Assembly: GCF_012933655.1 (NCBI RefSeq)
Contig: NZ_JABBJJ010000059.1
Coordinates: forward strand, 1 to 46,148
Direction: 5' to 3'
Source: Pyxidicoccus fallax
GTDB lineage: Bacteria; Myxococcota; Myxococcia; Myxococcales; Myxococcaceae
Length of the DNA: 46,148 nt
Shown here: piece by piece, positions 23,201 through 38,246 of the stretch
Layout: every line of letters starts with the position of its first letter
Position numbering within the stretch: the stretch's first letter is position 1
Position numbers and translations under genes: made by a program
The notes under the pieces: model-generated
Database searches by the model: none
What the model was told of the DNA's origin: nothing
The model's input: the letters and a program-made list of their open reading frames with translations, nothing else

Positions 23201-26200
23201 CGGTGTCTCCCAGCTTCAGCAGGGCGGTCCGCAGCAGCGGGCCCTCGGAGAGGGAGAAGGGCTTGCGCGCATCCTCCAAGGCGCGGCGCTGGACCTCGGC
23301 GCGGGCCTCCGTGTCGGGCAGGGACGTCAGGTCGTCACGGGACAGCTCGAACCGCGCGGAGGGATGGATGACCTGCACGGGCTGGCCGTCCGGGCCCGCG
23401 GCGAACGTGGTGCGCAGGACCTCGTGACGGTGCACCAGGGCCTCGAAGGCGCGGCGCAGCGACTCCACGTCCAGCGCGCCGGTGAGCCACAGGGCCACCG
23501 GCATGTTGTACGAGGCGTCGCCCGGCATGAGCTGGTCCACCACCCACAGGCGCTGCTGGGCGAAGGACAGCGGCAGGGGCTGCTCGCGCGAGGCCGGCAC
23601 CAGCGGCGGAAGGCGCGTGCCCGTCAGCCCGAGCGCCTCGATGCGCTCCGCGAGTCGGCCTGGGGTGCTGGCTTCGAAGAGCAGGCGCAGGGGCAGCTCG
23701 CAACCCAGGCTCGCGCGGATGCGGGACACCACGCGCGTGGCCAGCAGCGAGTGGCCGCCCAGCGTGAAGAAGTCGTCGCCCAGGCCCACCGCGGGCAGGC
23801 CCAGGACCTGCGCGAAGGCGTCCGCCACCAGCTGCTGCACCGGGGTTGCTGGCGCGTCACCGGCCGTGACGGCGATGGCGGCGTGCTCGCCCGTGGGGGC
23901 GGGCAGCGCCTTGCGGTCCACCTTGCCGTTCGCATTGAGCGGCCAGGCGGGCAGGGTGACGAAGGCGGCCGGCAGCATGTACTCCGGCAGCGTGCGCGCC
24001 AGGTGCTCCCGCAGCGCCGCGGGCGTGGGGGACTGGCCCGCCTCCGCCACGAGGTATGCCACCAGCTTGCGGTCGCCGTGCTCCTCGCGCACGAGGACCA
24101 CCGCCTCCGTCACCGCGGGGTGCGCCTGGAGCGCGGTCTCGATTTCGCCCAGCTCGATGCGGAAGCCGCGCAGCTTCACCTGATGGTCCACGCGGCCGAT
24201 GAACTCGATGGCTCCGCTGGAGCGCAGGCGCACGAGGTCTCCCGTGCGGTACAGCCTCGCTCCGAGCACGGTGGAGAACGGGTCGGGGATGAACTTCTCC
24301 GCCGTCAGCTCCGGGCGCTCGTGGTAGCCGCGGGCCACGCCGTCGCCGCCCAGGTACAGCTCGCCCACCACGCCCCGGGGCACCGGGCGCAGCTCGCGGT
24401 CCAGCACGTAGCCCGTGGTGTTCGCGATGGGCCGGCCGATGGGAATGCTCCGCGCTCCGGCGTCCACGGACTCCACGCGGTGCCACGTGGCGAAGGTGGT
24501 GGTCTCCGTCGGGCCGTACACGTGCAGCAGGCGCCTCGGCGGGCCCGCGTCGAGCAGGCGGCGCACCGCCTCCGGGTCGCTCGCCTCGCCGCCGAAGAGC
24601 ACGTGCTTCGCGGTACCGAAGCCCGCGGGGTACTCGCGGGCCATGCGGTTGAAGAGGGCCGTGGTCACGAACAGCGTGGTGATGCCGCTGTCTCGCACCG
24701 CCTTCGCCAGGTCCGCGGGGACCAGCGACGTGTCGCGCGGCACCAGCACCAGCCGCGCGCCGCTCAGCAGCGCGCCCCAGACCTCGAAGGTCGCCGCATC
24801 GAAGGACGTGTTGGACAGCTGCGCCACCCGGTCCTCGGGCGTCAGCCGGACGTAGTCCGTGTCCATCACCAGCCGGACGATGGCCCGGTGGTGCACCGCC
24901 ACGCCCTTGGGTCGGCCCGTGGAGCCGGACGTGTAGATGATGTACGCCAGCCCCTCCGGCGTGACGGAGGCGCGCACGGGGTGGTGCGCCATGGCGTCCA
25001 GCATCGGCCGCTCCGTGTCCAGGTTCAGCGGAAGGATGCCCGGCGCGTCGAGCCCATCCCCCAGCGTGCCGTGCGTCAGCAGGAAGGGCACGCCGCTGTC
25101 GGCCAGCATGTACGCGAGGCGCTCGGTGGGGTGCGCCGGGTCCAGCGGCACGTACGCGCCGCCCGCCTTGAGGATGGCGAGCATCGCCACCACGAGGTCC
25201 ACCGAGCGCTCCAGGCACACGCCCACGCGCACCTCGGGCCTCACGCCCATGCCCACCAGCCGCCGCGCGAGCTGGTTCGCCCGGCGCTCCAGTTCCGCGT
25301 ACGTCACCGTCACGTCGCCCGCGACGATGGCCACCGCGTCCGGCGTGCGCTCCACCTGGGCCTCGAAGAGCGAGTGCACGCACGTCTCACGCGGGAACGC
25401 GGTGCGGGTGGCGTTCCAGTCCACCAGCGTCTCGCGCAGCTCCGCGTCGGTCATCAACTCCAGCGCGTCCACGCGCTGCTGGGGCGCGCGGCAGATGCCC
25501 TCCAGCAACCGCTGGTAGTGGGAGACGAGCCGCTCCATCGTGGCGGCTTCGAAGAGGTCCGCGTCGTAGTTGAGGTAGCCACCCAGCCCTCGCGCCGTCT
25601 CCGTGAGGGACAGCGTGAAGTCGAACTTGGACGTGCCGTTGTCGATCTCCTGCAAGCGCACCGAGAGGCCTGGAAGCGCCGGGTCACCCATGGGTGCGTT
25701 CTGCAGGGCGAACATCACCTGGAACAGTGGCTGGCGGGACAGGTCGCGCGTGGGCTCCAGCTCCTCCACGAGCTTCTCGAAGGGGACGTCCTGGTGCGCG
25801 AAGGCGCCCAGCGTCATGTCCTTCACCCGGGACAGCAGGGCGCGGAACGTCGGCCGGTCCTCCATCCGCGCGCGGAGCACCAGCGTGTTGACGAACACGC
25901 CGAGCAGCGACTCCAGCTCCTGGCTCGCACGGCCCGCGATGGGAGTACCGATGGTGACGTCCCGCTGACCGGAGTAGCGGGCGAGCAGCACCTGGAAGCC
26001 CGCGGCCAACACCATGAAGAGCGTGGCGCCCTCCTGGCGGGCCAGCGTGTTGAGGTCGTCGGTGAGCGCCTTCGGGAAGGCCACGCCCACCATGCCGCCG
26101 CGCTGGCGGCGCACGGCCGGACGCGCGAAGTCCGTGGGCAGCTCCAGCGGGGTGATGCCCTGGAGCTGCTCCTTCCACCAGGCGAGCTGCGTGTCGAGCA

Positions 26201-29200
26201 CCTCACCCTGGAGCCAGTCGCGCTGCCACACGGCGTAGTCGGCGTACTGCACCGGCAGCTCCGGCAGCGACGAGGGCCGGCCGGACTGGAAGGCGCCGTA
26301 GAGGGTGGCCAGCTCGCGGACGAGCACGCCCACGGACCAGCCGTCGGAGACGCTGTGCTGCATGTTGATGCGCAGCACGTGCTCCTCGCAGCCCAGCTTC
26401 AGCAGCGAGGCGCGGAGCAGCGGGCCCGTGGAGAGCGAGAAGGGCTGGCGCGCGTCCTCCTGGCACAGGCGCAGGGCCTCGGCGCGGGACGCCTCCGTGG
26501 ACTCGGTGGAGAGCTCCAGCACCGGCAGCTCGAAGCGAGAGGGCGGGTGGATGACCTGGGTGGGCTCACCCCTGGACACGGCGAAGGTGGTGCGCAGCAC
26601 CTCGTGGCGACGGACGATTTCCTCGAAGGCCCGGCGCAGGGACTCCACGTCGAGCGGCCCGGACAGCCAGAGCGCGGCGGGAATGTTGTACGCGGCGTCT
26701 CCGGGGATGAGCTGGTCCACGAACCACAGGCGCTGCTGGGCGAACGACAGGGGCAGGGCGCCATCGCGCGACACGCGGATGAGCGCGGGCGCCTGGGACT
26801 TCGTGGCCGTGGCCTGGAGGTGCCGCGCGAGCAGGGCGACGGTGGGCGCCTCGAAGAGGCCACGCAGGGACAGGGTGATGCCGAGGCTGGAGCGGATGCG
26901 GGACACCACGCGCGTGGCCAGAAGCGAGTGGCCGCCCAGCGCGAAGAAGTCGTCATTCACGCCCACGCGCGGGAGGTTGAGCACCTCCGCGAAGGCGTCC
27001 GCGAGGAGCTGCTCCACGGGATTGCGCGGGGCCTCGGACGGGTCGGCGGCCACCGGCTGGGGCGCCTCCGGGGCGGGCAGCGCCTTGCGGTCCAGCTTGC
27101 CCGTGGGCGACAGGGGCAGGGTCTCCAGGACGACGAAGGCCGAGGGCACCATGTACTCGGGCAGTCGCTGCTTCAATGCCGCGCGCAGCGGGGCGGAGTC
27201 CAGGTCGGAGGACGCGGACTTCGGGACGACGTAGGCCACGAGGCGCGAGTCCCCGGTCACGTCGTCGCGCACGAGCACCACCGCCTCGTGGATGCCGGGC
27301 TGCGCGAGGAGGGCGGCTTCGATTTCGCCCAGCTCGATGCGGAGGCCGCGCAGCTTCACCTGGAAGTCGAGGCGGCCCAGGTACTCCAGCTCGCCGTCCG
27401 GCAGCCAGCGCGCACGGTCTCCCGTGCGGTACATGCGCGCGCGGGGCTCGGTGCTGAACGGGTCGGGGATGAAGCGCTCGGCGGTCAGCTCCGGCCGATG
27501 GAGGTAGCCGAGCGCCACGCCCACGCCGCCGATGTACAGCTCTCCCGGGATGCCGACGGGGAGCGGCTTCAGGTTCGCGTCCAGGACGTACAGCCGGGTG
27601 TTGGCGAACGGCCGGCCGATGGTGATGCGCTCCGGGTCCACCGGGCCCGACGTCACCGACGCGCACACCGTCGTCTCCGTGGGGCCGTACGCGTTGAGCA
27701 TCAGCCGGCCCTCGCCCCAACGGCGAGCCAGGGCAGGGGGAAGGGCCTCACCGGCGGAGGCCACCGTGCGCAGCGCGGGCAGGGCTTCCGGCTGGAGTCG
27801 GGAGAGGACCGTCGGCGTTGAGGTGAGGGTGGTGATGTGCTGCGTGGACAGCAGGGACTGAAGCTCGTCGCCCGGCAGGAGCTGCTCGCGCGGTGCGAGG
27901 ACCAGCGTGGCGCCGGACAGCAGCACGGAGAAGACCTCCCAGACGCACGCATCGAAGGCGGGGGATGCGAGCTGGAGTGCGCGCTCTCCAGGGGCCAGCC
28001 GCAGGCTGCGCGCGGCGGCCAGCGCGGTGTTCACGAGACCGCGGTGGTGCAGCAGCGTGCCCTTCGGCCGTCCGGTGCTGCCCGACGTGTAGATGACGTA
28101 GGCGAGGTCATCAGGGGACAGGGGCGGGGAGACCCTCGTCGCCGTGGGCCGTTCGGGCTCCACGTCCAGGCACACCACCCGCGCGCCGTGCCCCGGCATG
28201 CGCTCGGCCAGCTCCCGGTGCGTCAGCAGCACCTTCGCGCCGGAGTCCTCCAGGTAGTACTTCAGCCGCTCCGGCGGATGCGCCGGGTCCATCGGCAGGA
28301 AGGCGCCGCCGGCCTCCAGCGTGGCCAGCATGGCCACCACGAGGTCCGCGCTGCCACGCTCCACGCAGAGCGCCACGCAATCCGCCGTGCCCACGCCGAG
28401 CGAGCGCAGGCGCGCTCCCAGCTCACGGCCCCGCCGCTGAAGCTCGCGGTACGTGAGGGACACCGCTCCCGCGATGAGTGCGACGGCGTCCGGCGTGCGC
28501 TCCACCTGCTGGTCGAACACCCGGTGCGCCAGCGGCTCCGGCGGCAGCTCCACCGCCGAGGCATTCCACTCCACCAGGAGCCGGCGACGCTCGTCCTCGC
28601 CCATCAGCGGCAGCTCGGACAGGCGAGCGCCCGGGGCGCGGACGATGCCCTCCAGCAGCCGGCGCAGGTGCGCCACCATGCGCGCCGCCGTCTCCGGCGT
28701 GAAGAGGTCCGCCGCGTAGCGCAGGGCCCCCATCATGTCGTAGCCCGTGTCCACCAGGTGCAGGTGCACGTCGAGCTGTCCATCCTGTTGTGCGAAGAAC
28801 GGCACCGGCTCACCCGGCAGCGACGAGCCCGCGCCCAGTCCCGGCAGCCGCAGCATCGCGTCCACCGAGATGCCCGCCTCGATGAACTGCGGGCGGCTCG
28901 AGTCCGGCTTCATCCCCAGCTTCTCGGACAGCCGGTGGAAGGGAAAGTCCTGGTGCTCCAGCGCGCCCAGCACCTTCGCGTACAGCCGCTCCGTCAGCTC
29001 GCGGAACGTGGGGTCGCCCTCCAGGTCCCCGCGCATCACCACGAAGTTCACCAGGTACCCGGACAGCCGCTGATGGTCGGCTTGCGTGCGGCCCGACATC
29101 GGCGTGCCCACCATGATGTCCGTGCGCCCGCTGTACCGGTGCAGCAGCGTCTGCCACGCCGCGAGCATCACCGCGAAGAGCGTCTTGCCCTCCGTGCGCG

Positions 29201-30011
29201 CCAGGGCGCGAAGGTTCGCGGACAGCTCCGGGCCGAAGCTCAGCTCGTGCACCGCGCCTCGGAACGTCCACACCGGCGGGCGAGGGTGGTCCGCCGGCAG
29301 CTCCAGCGGCTGCGGCCCGCCCTGGAGTTCCTTCAGCCAGTACTGCTCCATCTTCTGGCCACGCGCCCCGGCGAGCATCTCCTGCTGCTGGCGCACGTAG
29401 CCCGCGTAGTCCACCGGTAGCGGTGCGAGCCGGGCCGCCTCGCCGCCCGTCTCCTCGCGGTAGAGCTGCTGCAGCTCCTCCAGGAGCAGCGCCATGGACC
29501 ACAGGTCCGTCGCGATGTGGTGGATGACGAGCAGCAGGACATGGTCATCCGGAGCCACCGAGAAGATGTCCAGCCGCGCCACCGGGCCATGCTGGAGGTC
29601 GAACGGCCGCAGGTAGCTGCGCCGCATGTGCTCGAAGAGCCGGGCGTCCGTCACGCCCGCCACGTCGTGGTGCTCCAGCGCCACGCCCTGCCGCTCGTTG
29701 ACGCGCTGGCGCGGGCCCTCGGCCGTCGTCTCGTACGTGGTCCGCAGCACCGCGTGGCGCGCGGCCAGCCGCTGCAGGGTGCGCTCCATGGCCTTCAGGT
29801 CCACGGGCGCGTGGACGCGGATGGGCAGCGCGACGTTGTACGCCGCGCTCTCCGGCGCGAGCTGGTACAGGAACCACAGCCCCCACTGGTTCTCCGAGAG
29901 CGGGAACAGCGTGTTCGAGGCCGCCGACCCCTGCTGCTTCAAGAGCTGCGCGAGCTGCTTGCGCTGCTCCGGAGACAGCGCCGCCAACCGATCCTTCAAC
30001 GAACTCTGCAT
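7380..30011 (-). CDS. Six-module non-ribosomal peptide synthetase with terminal thioesterase (about 7543 aa)
   Basis: One uninterrupted frame encodes C-A-T / C-A-T / C-A-T-E / C-A-T-E / C-A-T / C-A-T-TE, 22 domains in all. All six A domains carry YTSGSTG or a close form (FTSGSTG in module 3) and the C-terminal GK lysine. T domains in modules 1, 2, 5 and 6 have GGHS; T3 and T4 have GGDS, the form that partners with epimerases. E domains follow only T3 and T4, and the C domains after them (modules 4 and 5) have the D-Cys-L-type start [11 protein letters not shown], so the stereochemical logic is consistent. The first residues form a helical segment typical of NRPS N-termini receiving an acyl chain. 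Start: ATG at 30011 is preferred over in-frame TTG 30044 and GTG 30035 because the N-terminal helix begins there, though only a weak AGAGAG site lies upstream. It is 93 bases downstream of the PKS gene and 24 bases upstream of the exporter. Confidence 0.97.
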   Translation of the reverse strand: MQSSLKDRLAALSPEQRKQLAQLLKQQGSAASNTLFPLSENQWGLWFLYQLAPESAAYNVALPIRVHAPVDLKAMERTLQRLAARHAVLRTTYETTAEGPRQRVNERQGVALEHHDVAGVTDARLFEHMRRSYLRPFDLQHGPVARLDIFSVAPDDHVLLLVIHHIATDLWSMALLLEELQQLYREETGGEAARLAPLPVDYAGYVRQQQEMLAGARGQKMEQYWLKELQGGPQPLELPADHPRPPVWTFRGAVHELSFGPELSANLRALARTEGKTLFAVMLAAWQTLLHRYSGRTDIMVGTPMSGRTQADHQRLSGYLVNFVVMRGDLEGDPTFRELTERLYAKVLGALEHQDFPFHRLSEKLGMKPDSSRPQFIEAGISVDAMLRLPGLGAGSSLPGEPVPFFAQQDGQLDVHLHLVDTGYDMMGALRYAADLFTPETAARMVAHLRRLLEGIVRAPGARLSELPLMGEDERRRLLVEWNASAVELPPEPLAHRVFDQQVERTPDAVALIAGAVSLTYRELQRRGRELGARLRSLGVGTADCVALCVERGSADLVVAMLATLEAGGAFLPMDPAHPPERLKYYLEDSGAKVLLTHRELAERMPGHGARVVCLDVEPERPTATRVSPPLSPDDLAYVIYTSGSTGRPKGTLLHHRGLVNTALAAARSLRLAPGERALQLASPAFDACVWEVFSVLLSGATLVLAPREQLLPGDELQSLLSTQHITTLTSTPTVLSRLQPEALPALRTVASAGEALPPALARRWGEGRLMLNAYGPTETTVCASVTSGPVDPERITIGRPFANTRLYVLDANLKPLPVGIPGELYIGGVGVALGYLHRPELTAERFIPDPFSTEPRARMYRTGDRARWLPDGELEYLGRLDFQVKLRGLRIELGEIEAALLAQPGIHEAVVLVRDDVTGDSRLVAYVVPKSASSDLDSAPLRAALKQRLPEYMVPSAFVVLETLPLSPTGKLDRKALPAPEAPQPVAADPSEAPRNPVEQLLADAFAEVLNLPRVGVNDDFFALGGHSLLATRVVSRIRSSLGITLSLRGLFEAPTVALLARHLQATATKSQAPALIRVSRDGALPLSFAQQRLWFVDQLIPGDAAYNIPAALWLSGPLDVESLRRAFEEIVRRHEVLRTTFAVSRGEPTQVIHPPSRFELPVLELSTESTEASRAEALRLCQEDARQPFSLSTGPLLRASLLKLGCEEHVLRINMQHSVSDGWSVGVLVRELATLYGAFQSGRPSSLPELPVQYADYAVWQRDWLQGEVLDTQLAWWKEQLQGITPLELPTDFARPAVRRQRGGMVGVAFPKALTDDLNTLARQEGATLFMVLAAGFQVLLARYSGQRDVTIGTPIAGRASQELESLLGVFVNTLVLRARMEDRPTFRALLSRVKDMTLGAFAHQDVPFEKLVEELEPTRDLSRQPLFQVMFALQNAPMGDPALPGLSVRLQEIDNGTSKFDFTLSLTETARGLGGYLNYDADLFEAATMERLVSHYQRLLEGICRAPQQRVDALELMTDAELRETLVDWNATRTAFPRETCVHSLFEAQVERTPDAVAIVAGDVTVTYAELERRANQLARRLVGMGVRPEVRVGVCLERSVDLVVAMLAILKAGGAYVPLDPAHPTERLAYMLADSGVPFLLTHGTLGDGLDAPGILPLNLDTERPMLDAMAHHPVRASVTPEGLAYIIYTSGSTGRPKGVAVHHRAIVRLVMDTDYVRLTPEDRVAQLSNTSFDAATFEVWGALLSGARLVLVPRDTSLVPADLAKAVRDSGITTLFVTTALFNRMAREYPAGFGTAKHVLFGGEASDPEAVRRLLDAGPPRRLLHVYGPTETTTFATWHRVESVDAGARSIPIGRPIANTTGYVLDRELRPVPRGVVGELYLGGDGVARGYHERPELTAEKFIPDPFSTVLGARLYRTGDLVRLRSSGAIEFIGRVDHQVKLRGFRIELGEIETALQAHPAVTEAVVLVREEHGDRKLVAYLVAEAGQSPTPAALREHLARTLPEYMLPAAFVTLPAWPLNANGKVDRKALPAPTGEHAAIAVTAGDAPATPVQQLVADAFAQVLGLPAVGLGDDFFTLGGHSLLATRVVSRIRASLGCELPLRLLFEASTPGRLAERIEALGLTGTRLPPLVPASREQPLPLSFAQQRLWVVDQLMPGDASYNMPVALWLTGALDVESLRRAFEALVHRHEVLRTTFAAGPDGQPVQVIHPSARFELSRDDLTSLPDTEARAEVQRRALEDARKPFSLSEGPLLRTALLKLGDTEHVLLLNTHHSISDGWSVGVLVRELATLYVAFHAGQPSPLSELPVQYADYAVWQRGWLQGEVLDTQLGWWRQQLAGLEPLELPTDFPRPAVRRQRGATVAARFSRPVADGLKSLARQEGATLFMVLVAGFQVLLSRYSGQKDLAVGTPIAGRRAQELESLLGMFINTLVLRTRLAGNPTFRELLARVKDSTLGAYAHQDIPFEKLVDVLEPTRDLSRQPLFQVMFALQNAPASAPELPEVSVRLQEIDNGTSKFDLTVSLQETEDGLEGTFNYDADLFEAATVERMVAHFGRLLEGVVASADHRLADLPLLSDAERRQLVSDWNATAVDYPRDASLSCLFERQARLTPDAVAVVAGAESLTYGELERRANQLAWLLREHGVHEETPVCFCMKRGLDLIVAHLAILKAGGFYVPLDASYPAARLDSMLEDVRAPLLLTQLELEPTFAGRFETTLCLDALPARATSLPATPPPVATHGGSTAYVMFTSGSTGRPKGVLVPHRGVARLMLGSTFIRFGPDERLMLAAPVTFDASTLELWGALLHGARLFLAPPHSLSLEELASLCDQHSLTTLWLTAALFEQMALHQPEALARVSQVLAGGDVLPLPRVREHLARLPDGAVFVNGYGPTENTTFTTCHRMTRESHVGAAVPLGRPIANTRVYILDDALNPVPPGVPGELFCAGEGLAHGYLNRPELTAEKFIPDPFSTEPGARMYRTGDRARWLADGTVDFLGRADFQVKVRGFRIEPGEVEATLRMHEGVREAVVMAREDSPGGKRLVAYVVPVSPSSVDAEALRVFLKQKLPEYMVPAAFVLLDVLPLSPNGKVDRKALPAPDAAQATRGEYTAPRDEVEQKLADIWAAVLRVPRVGIHDNFFALGGDSILSLLVVSRSRQAGFPLTARHLFQHQTVAELAVAARSASALASIDQGPVTGPVPLTPVQRYFLQHEQAHPHHFNQSLLLTAHQPLQLEVLAQALRALLAHHDALRLHFRREEDGTWVQDNAGVDEAPLRLEHHDLSALPHEEQLTTLEAHATRLQASFDLGQPPLLCAALFNLGSTQRLLLCVHHIVVDAVSWRVLLEDLQTTYQQLVQGKQPSLPPKTTSFQTWANKLQQYAHSNALKKEAQVWLRQAATPPTPLPIDSIGPNTFGSARTVPLTLDTEETRALLREVPTAWRGNLQDVLLTALAQALSDWTGQQDVWVNLEGHGREDSLVEGADLSRSVGWFTALYPVHLSMPRGGTAGDAMRSVREALRHIPHHGVGFSILKYLGPDEVSAPLRALPVPQVAFNYLGQLDASSDANAILSLANEPSGAQFAAEALRMHPLEINGSVLDGRLSLLFIYSENLHARTTIETLAQCFLKRLRTLIATHLSDDAKRRGTADFPLASLTQPALESLLQQQGPGVEDLYPLSPLQQGLLFHTVLSPESGVYFEQLAWTVSGSLSVEHFRQAWQALVDRTPILRTSFAWSDLESPLQVVHAHAELPWEQLDWRTLPASEQKARFARLLVEDRARGFDLRKAPLMRMTAVRLGEDTWRFLWSHHHLLLDGWSLSPVLQDVFVLFDAMASGREPRLPSRPPYRDYIAWLQRRDTEADDAFWRAELQGFTAPTPLPADTHATPPEGQHAAQHMLEVALTVEQSDTLQAFARQHQLTLSTLMMAAWGFVLGRHSGEQDVVFGNTVAGRPPELPGAEAMVGLLINTLPVRIPLPDASTPVKTWLQGLQARYQQSRNHEHTPLVHIQSLAPVPRGTPLFESLLVFENYPIDDSLTQRTSAMAVRDVEGVERTNYPITATILPGQKLRLRLTFEEPRFGRDTMRRVLDHWRLALLSLAAPETRSLADVTMMDAEERHRVVVEWNATDAALPSDLCVHHVFHQQVEHTPDAPALVAGDVSLSFRQLQRRARQLAHRLLSLGVGPEGRVALCLERGSPDLVVAMLAALEAGGAFLPLDPAHPPERLKYYLEDSAARVLLTHRSLVERLPEHGARVLCLDEESLSELPDTAPAVAVTPESLAYVIYTSGSTGRPKGTLLHHHGLVNTALAIIQGLSIRPGQRALQLASPAFDASVWEVFSSLLSGATLVLAPREQLLPGEPLQATLARQRIEVLLATPTALSTLQPEALPELRMVASGGEACSPALARSWVKGRTFVNAYGPTEITIVATMTRGSMDPERLSIGRAIPNARLYVLDSALQPQPIGVPGELYIGGVGVARGYLDRPELTAERFIPDPFSTEPGARLYRSGDRVRWRADGELEYLGRVDFQVKLRGLRIELGEIEAALLDQPGIHEAVVLVREDVPGDKRLVAYVVPKAMGDDAAPELDLAPVRAALKQRLPEYMVPSAFVVLKALPLSPTGKLDKKALPAPDASHQLPQGEYAAPRDEVEQKLADIWAAVLRVPRVGIHDNFFALGGDSILSLLVVSRSRQAGFPLTARHLFQHPTVAELGVAACSASALASIDQGPVTGPVPLTAVQRFFLQHQASHPHHFNQSLLLAAHQPLQLEVLAQSLRALLAHHDALRLRFRREEDGSWVQDNAGVDEAPLRLEHHDLSALSESEQRQVLEAHATRLQASFDLGQPPLLCAALFNLGSTQRLLICVHHIVVDAVSWRVLLEDLQTTYQQLLQGKQPSLPPKTTSFQTWANKLQRYAHSDAMRKEAQVWLRHAATPPMPLPIDSIGPNTFGSARTVSLTLDAEETRALLREVPTAWRGNLQDVLLTALAQALSDWTGQQDVWVDLEGHGREDSLVEGVDLSRTVGWLTSIYPVHLSMPRGGTAGDAMRSVREALRHIPHHGVGFGILKYLGPDEVGAPLRALPVPQVAFNYLGQLDASSDTSALLSFANEPAGAEVPAEALRMHPLEVGGSILGGRMQLTFAYSENLHARTTIEALAQGFLKHLRALITTHLSDDAKRRGTADFPLASLTQSALDTVFEQSGADIEDLYPLSPLQQGLLFHTLLSPESGAYFEQLAWTASGSVDVTHFRRAWQALIDRTPILRTGFAWAGLESPLQVVHAHAELPWTQLDWRALSPSEQKARFAELQAEDRRRGFDLRRPPLMRMTAVRLGENTWRFLWSHHHLLLDGWSLSPVLQDVFTLFDAFASGREPRLPSRPPYRDYIAWLQQRDTETDDAFWRATLQGFTAPTPLPADTHATPPPGVQARQHTLELPLTREQSAALQAFARQHQLTLSTLTMAAWGFVLARHGGEQDVVFGNTVAGRPPELPGAEAMVGLLINTVPVRIRVPEASTPVATWLEGLREQQQQTRHHEHTPLVHVQTLAPVPRGTALFESLLVFENYPIDESMEQRTSAMSLQDVEGGDHTHYPLTATVLPGRVTKLRLTYEEPRFQRESLQRVLEQWSRVLLSLVAPGTRTLADVSMMDAAERQRVLVDWNATDLDFPLDASLASLFEQQAARTPDAIAVISGEESLTYAKLSWHATRLAGVLGSLGVREETPVGVCLERGLELVVALLAILKAGGHYVPLDPAYPRQRLGFILEDSGARLLLTRASLASVLPEHSARVLCVDSDEVTSSAAVPSMPLPVVSSHQLAYLIYTSGSTGRPKAVAIEHRNAVAFLAWARTVFPPEVLTGTLAATSINFDLSIFELFLPLTTGGTVVMAENALALPSLPAANRVTLVNTVPSVMAELLRAGPLPESVRVVNLAGEPLPTSLVRQLYARPHIQKVYDLYGPSETTTYSTFALREADAPATIGRPIGNTQLYVLDDQQQPVPVGVPGELFIGGAGVARGYLGRPELTAERFVHNPFSTAHGGRMYRTGDRVRWKADGTLEYLGRVDFQVKIRGFRVEPGEVEIVLCTHEGVREAVVMAREDSPGDKRLVGYVVLKASGTEATLPAAIRAYLQQKLPEHMVPSAIVVLDALPLSPNGKVDRKALPAPASTGTPSEPGTDTALTPVQQLLADAFAEVLNLPRVGVNDDFFALGGHSLLATRVVSRIRASLGIELPLRALFEASSPGRLAERIEALGLTRGPQLPPLVPASREQPLPLSFAQQRLWVLEQLLPGDVAYNIPVALGLSGSLDVESLRRAFEEVVRRHEVLRTTFATAPEGQPVQVIHPPARFSLPLEDLSALPGTEAHAEVQRRGLDEACRPFSLTAGPLMRASLLKLGDTEHVLLLNMHHIVSDGWSVGVLVRELGALYAAFREGQPSPLPELPVQYADYAVWQRDWLQGEVLDAQLGWWRQQLSGLEPLELPTDFPRPAVRRQRGATVTVKLPRELSESLRAFGRQEGATLFMVLLAGFQALLGRYSGQKDLAVGTPIAGRRTQELEPLLGMFINTLVLRTRLEGAPTFRELLARVKDSTLGAYAHQDIPFEKLVEALEPTRDLSRQPLFQVMFVLQNAPMGESLLPGLSVSQRTLDNGTSKFDLSVALHETADGLEGGFNYDVDLFEARTVERMVAHFQRLLEELVANPGRRISEVGLLGAEERHQVLHAWNATDTEYPRDARIPELFAAQVEHTPRAVALVSGDSRVTYAGLRQKVQRLARRLRTLGVGPDVKVGVSVERSVDMVVAMFAILEAGGAYLPLDPMYPADRLALMLEDSGAPVLLTQSHLTGIFPGYTGQVVCLDAPKESPRRSRARPEEPRLSSDDAAYVIYTSGSTGRPKGVVVPHRTVSNLFAGMDALLGREPGVWLAVTSISFDIHVVELLWTLCRGYQVVLHDEQAAARRGSALPLPELLRRHEVTHLQCTPSFARSLVLAPETVAGLGSLRHLIMGGEAMPGSLARQLRAALPSMTLTNMYGPTETTVWSTLYTVASDDVPAIVSIGRPIANTRLYVLDEHSMPVPVGVPGELYIGGEGVTRGYLNRPELTAERFVHDPFSPTPGARMYRTGDRVRWRTDGTVDFLGRIDFQVKVRGFRIELGEVESALHACPGVADTVVVVREDDPGDKRLVAYLSASAPESAPDAAALRSALKARLPEYMVPSAFVVMDALPLTPNGKVNRRALPAPKQAGSGVAHVAPRDSLELALARLFEEVLGVTPVGIHDDFFTLGGHSLLAVRLMGLLRERTGRTLPLAALFQASTVEQLAVLARSEPTPWTPLVPIQTGGDLPPFFCVHPVGGGVLAYAGLARHLGPRQPFYGLEAQGLDGTEPPLESILEMAYFYVEAIRTVQPHGPYRLGGWSLGAVIAFEMARALRQRGEEVEVLALIEPSPTAYARGEPLADPSSLAGLFDAEPGQAAGVSAEQRATLERVFTTNLGALHAHALKPQAGALTLLLGADTRGLDEHGLARGWDALADTVEVLTMPGDHHSLLSAPNVERLAEALTALLEQTRKNTTRSRVG
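11330..14460 (-). other. NRPS module 5: C-A-T, alanine predicted
   Basis: C5 (about residues 5188-5631) is again D-Cys-L type ([10 protein letters not shown]). A5 (about 5644-6141) has pocket D-L-F-N-N-A-L-T-Y-K, identical to the well-known alanine code. This is the most secure of the six predictions and also confirms the alignment used for the others. T5 (about 6158-6224) has GGHS. Confidence 0.88.
14470..19020 (-). other. NRPS module 4: C-A-T-E, D-Leu-like residue predicted
   Basis: C4 (about residues 3668-4111) is of the D-Cys-L type ([11 protein letters not shown] start, [10 protein letters not shown] motif), as required after an epimerase. A4 (about 4124-4628) has pocket D-A-W-L-A-G-A-I-V-K, most like the Leu code DAWLYGAVMK, but this is a looser match than the others. 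T4 has GGDS. The E domain (about 4721-5178) has [27 protein letters not shown] and FNYLGQ. Confidence 0.78.
19050..23600 (-). other. NRPS module 3: C-A-T-E, D-Val-like residue predicted
   Basis: C3 (about residues 2141-2571) has [10 protein letters not shown]3 (about 2594-3104) has pocket D-A-L-W-L-G-G-T-F-K, near the Val code DAFWIGGTFK. T3 has GGDS. The E domain (about 3201-3651) shows the epimerase motifs [27 protein letters not shown] and FNYLGQ, so it should be active and give a D residue. The T-E part is nearly identical to that of module 4. Confidence 0.8.
23640..26780 (-). other. NRPS module 2: C-A-T, Ile/Val-like residue predicted
   Basis: C2 covers roughly residues 1081-1518 and has an L-type motif, reading QHSVSDGWS in place of HHxxxDG (first His replaced by Gln, second kept). 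A2 covers about 1538-2044 and T2 about 2054-2121 (GGHS). The A2 pocket is D-A-F-F-L-G-V-T-F-K, close to known Ile codes such as DAFFYGITFK, so isoleucine or valine is expected. No tailoring domain is present. Confidence 0.8.
26820..30011 (-). other. NRPS module 1: C-A-T, aromatic (Phe-like) residue predicted
   Basis: C1 spans roughly residues 31-471, A1 481-978 and T1 998-1061. C1 must accept the acyl chain from the PKS. Its active-site motif reads HHIATDLWS, keeping the second His and the Asp but with Leu where most C domains have Gly. The A1 pocket read in GrsA numbering (235, 236, 239, 278, 299, 301, 322, 330, 331, 517) is D-A-W-T-A-A-A-V-C-K, differing from the GrsA Phe code DAWTIAAICK at two places. 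A phenylalanine-like residue is therefore the best guess. A1 is a close sister of A4 over most of its length. Confidence 0.8.
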
Positions 30012-30104
30012 GTCCGTGTCTCTCTCTGGGTGCACGAATGGCAAGGCGGGGGCCGCGGGGCCCCCGGACGTGGACGAACTGGCAATGAGACAGGGCGGGT
30101 CCGG
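30012..30104 (-). other. PKS-NRPS intergenic spacer
   Basis: The 93 bases between PKS stop and NRPS start hold two alternative in-frame starts for the NRPS (TTG 30044, GTG 30035). No hairpin or promoter was recognised, so transcription most likely continues from the PKS gene. Confidence 0.4.
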
Positions 30105-35765
<5,661 letters not shown>

Positions 35766-35960
35766 GTCGCTTCCCCCTCTTTTGATTGCGACCTTCCCCA
35801 ATGATTGACAGGTCGCAGACAGGTCCCCTATAGCAATTCGCTAAAGCCTGTCATGTATGAGTATTACAAAATACTTTTACAGCGGGTCAACAGCGTTCTG
35901 TGTCGTCGCAGATCCGAAACGGGCATGGGGCCCGGAAGTCACATCGAAGAAGGGGGAGTC
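35766..35960. promoter_or_regulatory. Divergent control region of the PKS-NRPS operon and an outer-membrane gene
   Basis: This 195-base gap is visibly richer in A/T than everything around it. On the - strand, TTGACC (35890-35885) and TGTAAT (35868-35863) are 16 bases apart and form the best promoter for the PKS gene, giving a leader of about 90 bases. On the + strand, TTGACA (35805-35810) and TATAGC (35829-35834) are 18 bases apart and point to the gene at 35961. An inverted repeat AGTATT-ACAA-AATACT (35860-35875) covers the - strand -10. A direct repeat GACAGGTC (35807-35814 and 35818-35825) overlaps the + strand -35, and an inverted CCTGTC lies at 35847-35852. All are sequence matches only; activity is inferred. 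Confidence 0.6.
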
Positions 35961-36605
35961 ATGAATCGGTCTCCGTATTCTCAGTGGATGATGGTCGCGC
36001 TGCTGCTGCTGGGAACCGCAGCCAGTGCAGGGACAGTGCCAGCCGCCAGCGAGCCGCGGCCCGAGCCACGGCCGGAGCAACGGACGCTGCTGGATGGGGA
36101 GCGGGAGTACGGCGGCTACGGCGGCCCTTCGGCGACCTATTCGCGGATGCTGGGGAAGAACGTGCTGCTCGTGGGTGGACGCGGCGCATGGCTCATCGAT
36201 CGGCGCTTCGCGGTGGGCGCGGCCGTCAATGGCCTCATCCCGACGCGCGCGGCATTCCCCGTAGGAACGAACGAGCGCTACGATCTTCGCCTGGGGTACG
36301 GCGGATTGTGGCTGGAGTACGTCTTCACCCCGCACCGGGTACTGCACTCCACGGTCGGCGTTCTCCTCGGAGGTGGGTGGCTGAACCGACGCAGTGGGAG
36401 GTTCGCCGGCGAGGAGACCCTGGGGGTCGATGCCCTGTTCGTCACAGAGCCTTCGGTCATGACCGAAGTGAATGTGACGGGGTTTTTCCGCATCGGCGCG
36501 GGGGTGAGCTACCGCTACATGGGCGGGGTGGATCTGGAGGGGCTGGAGAGCAGTGACCTCAGCGCCTTCGCGGGGACGCTGTACCTCAAGTTCGGCAGCT
36601 TCTGA
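35961..36605 (+). CDS. Predicted outer-membrane beta-barrel protein, function unknown (214 aa)
   Basis: The protein begins with a signal peptide (hydrophobic run MMVALLLLGTAASAG), then a short Pro/Glu/Arg-rich linker (EPRPEPRPEQR). Alternating amphipathic strands follow, rich in Gly and aromatics (GGYGGPSATYSRML, LGYGGLWLEYVFTP, GVSYRYMGGVDL), and the chain ends with a terminal Phe (YLKFGSF), as beta-barrels often do. Start ATG 35961 has AGGGGGAG immediately upstream; the frame open from 35805 lacks coding character before this. It is divergent from the PKS-NRPS operon and shares its control region, so a link to export, uptake or tolerance of the product is conceivable but unproven. Confidence 0.8.
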   Translation: MNRSPYSQWMMVALLLLGTAASAGTVPAASEPRPEPRPEQRTLLDGEREYGGYGGPSATYSRMLGKNVLLVGGRGAWLIDRRFAVGAAVNGLIPTRAAFPVGTNERYDLRLGYGGLWLEYVFTPHRVLHSTVGVLLGGGWLNRRSGRFAGEETLGVDALFVTEPSVMTEVNVTGFFRIGAGVSYRYMGGVDLEGLESSDLSAFAGTLYLKFGSF

Positions 36606-36680
36606 GGACCTGCCCTGCTACAGCCCGACAGCGATTGTGGCTTCCGGAGCGACAGCGTGTAACGAATCAAGACACAGCTT

Positions 36681-36715
36681 GTTGCTCCGGAGGCCACGGG
36701 GTGTTGCTCCGGAGG
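36681..36715. repeat. 13-base direct repeat GTTGCTCCGGAGG, two copies
   Basis: GTTGCTCCGGAGG occurs at 36681-36693 and 36703-36715, 22 bases apart start to start (two helical turns). Each copy contains the palindrome CTCCGGAG, and a third partial copy (TCCGGAG) lies at 36643-36649. It sits in the 127-base gap between two convergent genes, where an operator would be unexpected. It may be part of a terminator or a remnant repeat. Confidence 0.5.
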
Positions 36716-36732
36716 TTACAGACACGTGGGGA

Positions 36733-38028
36733 TCAAGCCCGCGGGTTCTGCAGGTCCTCGACGACGAAGGGCGCGCAGGGGCGGCCCTCGGTGTCACGGA
36801 AGGACACGTGGAAGCGCAGCGCCCGGCGCTGCTCGCCATGGCGGTTGTAGTCGGTACCCTCGCGCCACGCGTGGAGATACAGCGCGTAGAGGCCGTCACC
36901 CACCTTCTCCAGCGAGGGGTGACCGGGGCCGTTCCACGCGCCTCGGAGGGCGGGGCTCTCGCTGTCCATCAGCAGCCGCTCGTTCCAGACGCGGCCCTGC
37001 ATGACGTCGTCGAGCCGGCCCACGTAGGTGCGGTACTCGTGGTTGCCGAAGAAGCCGGCGCTGTAGAGCACGTAGAGGTGTCCGTTCTCCCGGACGAAGA
37101 ACTGGCCCTCGACGAGCCCGCCGTGCTGCGGCCCGTTGCTGAGGATGACGTTGGGCGTGCCCACGAAGCGGAGCTTCCCGTCCGCGTCGAGGGTGAACTC
37201 ACGGGCCACCAGGGGGGTGGGCGCCACGCGCCGGCGGCCCGTGGCAGGGTCCTCCCAGCGCAGGGCGTTGCCGTCCACCTTGATGACGAGCGCGTGGCGC
37301 GGGCGTCCGCTGCCGTCGTCCTCCAGCCGCACCACGGTGCCGTCGATGGTGCCCAGCACGGGGTTGGGGCCCGCGGGCCCGCCCGGGTAGTCCGGCACCA
37401 GCGTCTTCACCTTCGGGTTGACGTCCAGGGGGCCGTGGTCCGTCCACGGGCCCCCGATGTCGCGGCTGGTGGCGTACGCGCTGCGCAGGATGCCCTGGCG
37501 ATCTCTCGCCGTGTAGAAGAGGACGAGCTGGTCGCCCATCTCGAAGACTTCCGGCGCCCAGCGGGCCCGCAGGAGGTCGCGGGGCAGGTCCGGCTCGGTG
37601 GGCACCGGCTCACCCTGGTTCCACCAGTCCGGGAGCTGGTCCTCGGGGAAGAGGCTCACGTGGCGCCCGTCCTTCATGGCGGGCTCGAAGCACGCGCGCT
37701 CCACGCTCCAGCGATAGAGGGGGAACGCGTGGGGGGCGTCGTTGTGGGTGGCGATGAGCCACGCGCCCGCGGTCCGCGCGCCACCCGGGCTCGTGTCCGA
37801 CAGCTTCAGCACGAACGGATCCGGCATGTTGCCCGGCAGGAGCGACTCCGGTACGCGGGCGGGGCGGGCGAGCAGCTCGGCGAGCGTGGGATTGCCTCGC
37901 GGTGCCACGTCGAAGAGGCCCGGCACGGTCGAGCTGAGCGCGTTGGCGTGCCCGGCTGCTGGCAGCTCGGACCGCGAGGAATCAAGGGGACGGGGGGAAG
38001 ACGTCGGGAAGTTCTTTTCGGGCGTCAT
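36733..38028 (-). CDS. GH43-like five-bladed beta-propeller glycoside hydrolase (431 aa)
   Basis: The sequence fits the GH43/GH62/GH117-type propeller fold of arabinofuranosidases and xylosidases. An Asp in the first blade (NMPDPFVLKL, D70) would be the base. The WAPEVFEMGDQLVLFYTA blade (157-174) is a family landmark. D229 in GTIDG fits the middle acid, and E307 in GGLVEGQFF fits the acid catalyst, followed by the typical LYVLYSAG strand. No signal peptide is visible at the chosen start (ATG 38028). The frame is open to 38202, but that extension has no coding character and no export signal either. No good ribosome-binding site precedes ATG 38028, so the start is uncertain. The substrate is not assignable. 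Confidence 0.75.
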   Translation of the reverse strand: MTPEKNFPTSSPRPLDSSRSELPAAGHANALSSTVPGLFDVAPRGNPTLAELLARPARVPESLLPGNMPDPFVLKLSDTSPGGARTAGAWLIATHNDAPHAFPLYRWSVERACFEPAMKDGRHVSLFPEDQLPDWWNQGEPVPTEPDLPRDLLRARWAPEVFEMGDQLVLFYTARDRQGILRSAYATSRDIGGPWTDHGPLDVNPKVKTLVPDYPGGPAGPNPVLGTIDGTVVRLEDDGSGRPRHALVIKVDGNALRWEDPATGRRRVAPTPLVAREFTLDADGKLRFVGTPNVILSNGPQHGGLVEGQFFVRENGHLYVLYSAGFFGNHEYRTYVGRLDDVMQGRVWNERLLMDSESPALRGAWNGPGHPSLEKVGDGLYALYLHAWREGTDYNRHGEQRRALRFHVSFRDTEGRPCAPFVVEDLQNPRA

Positions 38029-38246
38029 CGGGTTCACGGGGAGTGAGCGCGGCGCTAACCGCTCCGGGCAAGCGAGGCATTCCGCCGCGCGGCGCTTCTC
38101 CGCGACCCAGGTCAGCCCGTCTGCTGAGCAGGCACAGGCGGGAGCATCCCGAACCACCACACGGCATGGGTCGCTCCCCCAGCGAGCGTTCCCCAGGCGC
38201 ACGTCGGGCCGCTCGCGAAGGCGGCGGCCCGGAGGGAGTAGGACGC

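Noticed and set aside
22611..27821. 1736-codon open frame on the + strand opposite the NRPS (and others at 18591-22424, 31146-35558, 7368-9104)
   Set aside because: These are shadows of the G/C-biased third codon positions on the coding strand. Their translations are rich in Arg, His, Gln and Gly, and contain no family motif.
7380..30011. Repeats in the NRPS as a CRISPR or tandem-repeat array
   Set aside because: The repeated stretches are module-length spaced protein domains in frame, not short spaced repeats.
30012..30044. NRPS start at TTG 30044 or GTG 30035
   Set aside because: The residues added (PFVHPERDTD) have no counterpart in NRPS N-termini, and the helix begins at ATG 30011. The absence of a strong ribosome-binding site keeps some doubt.
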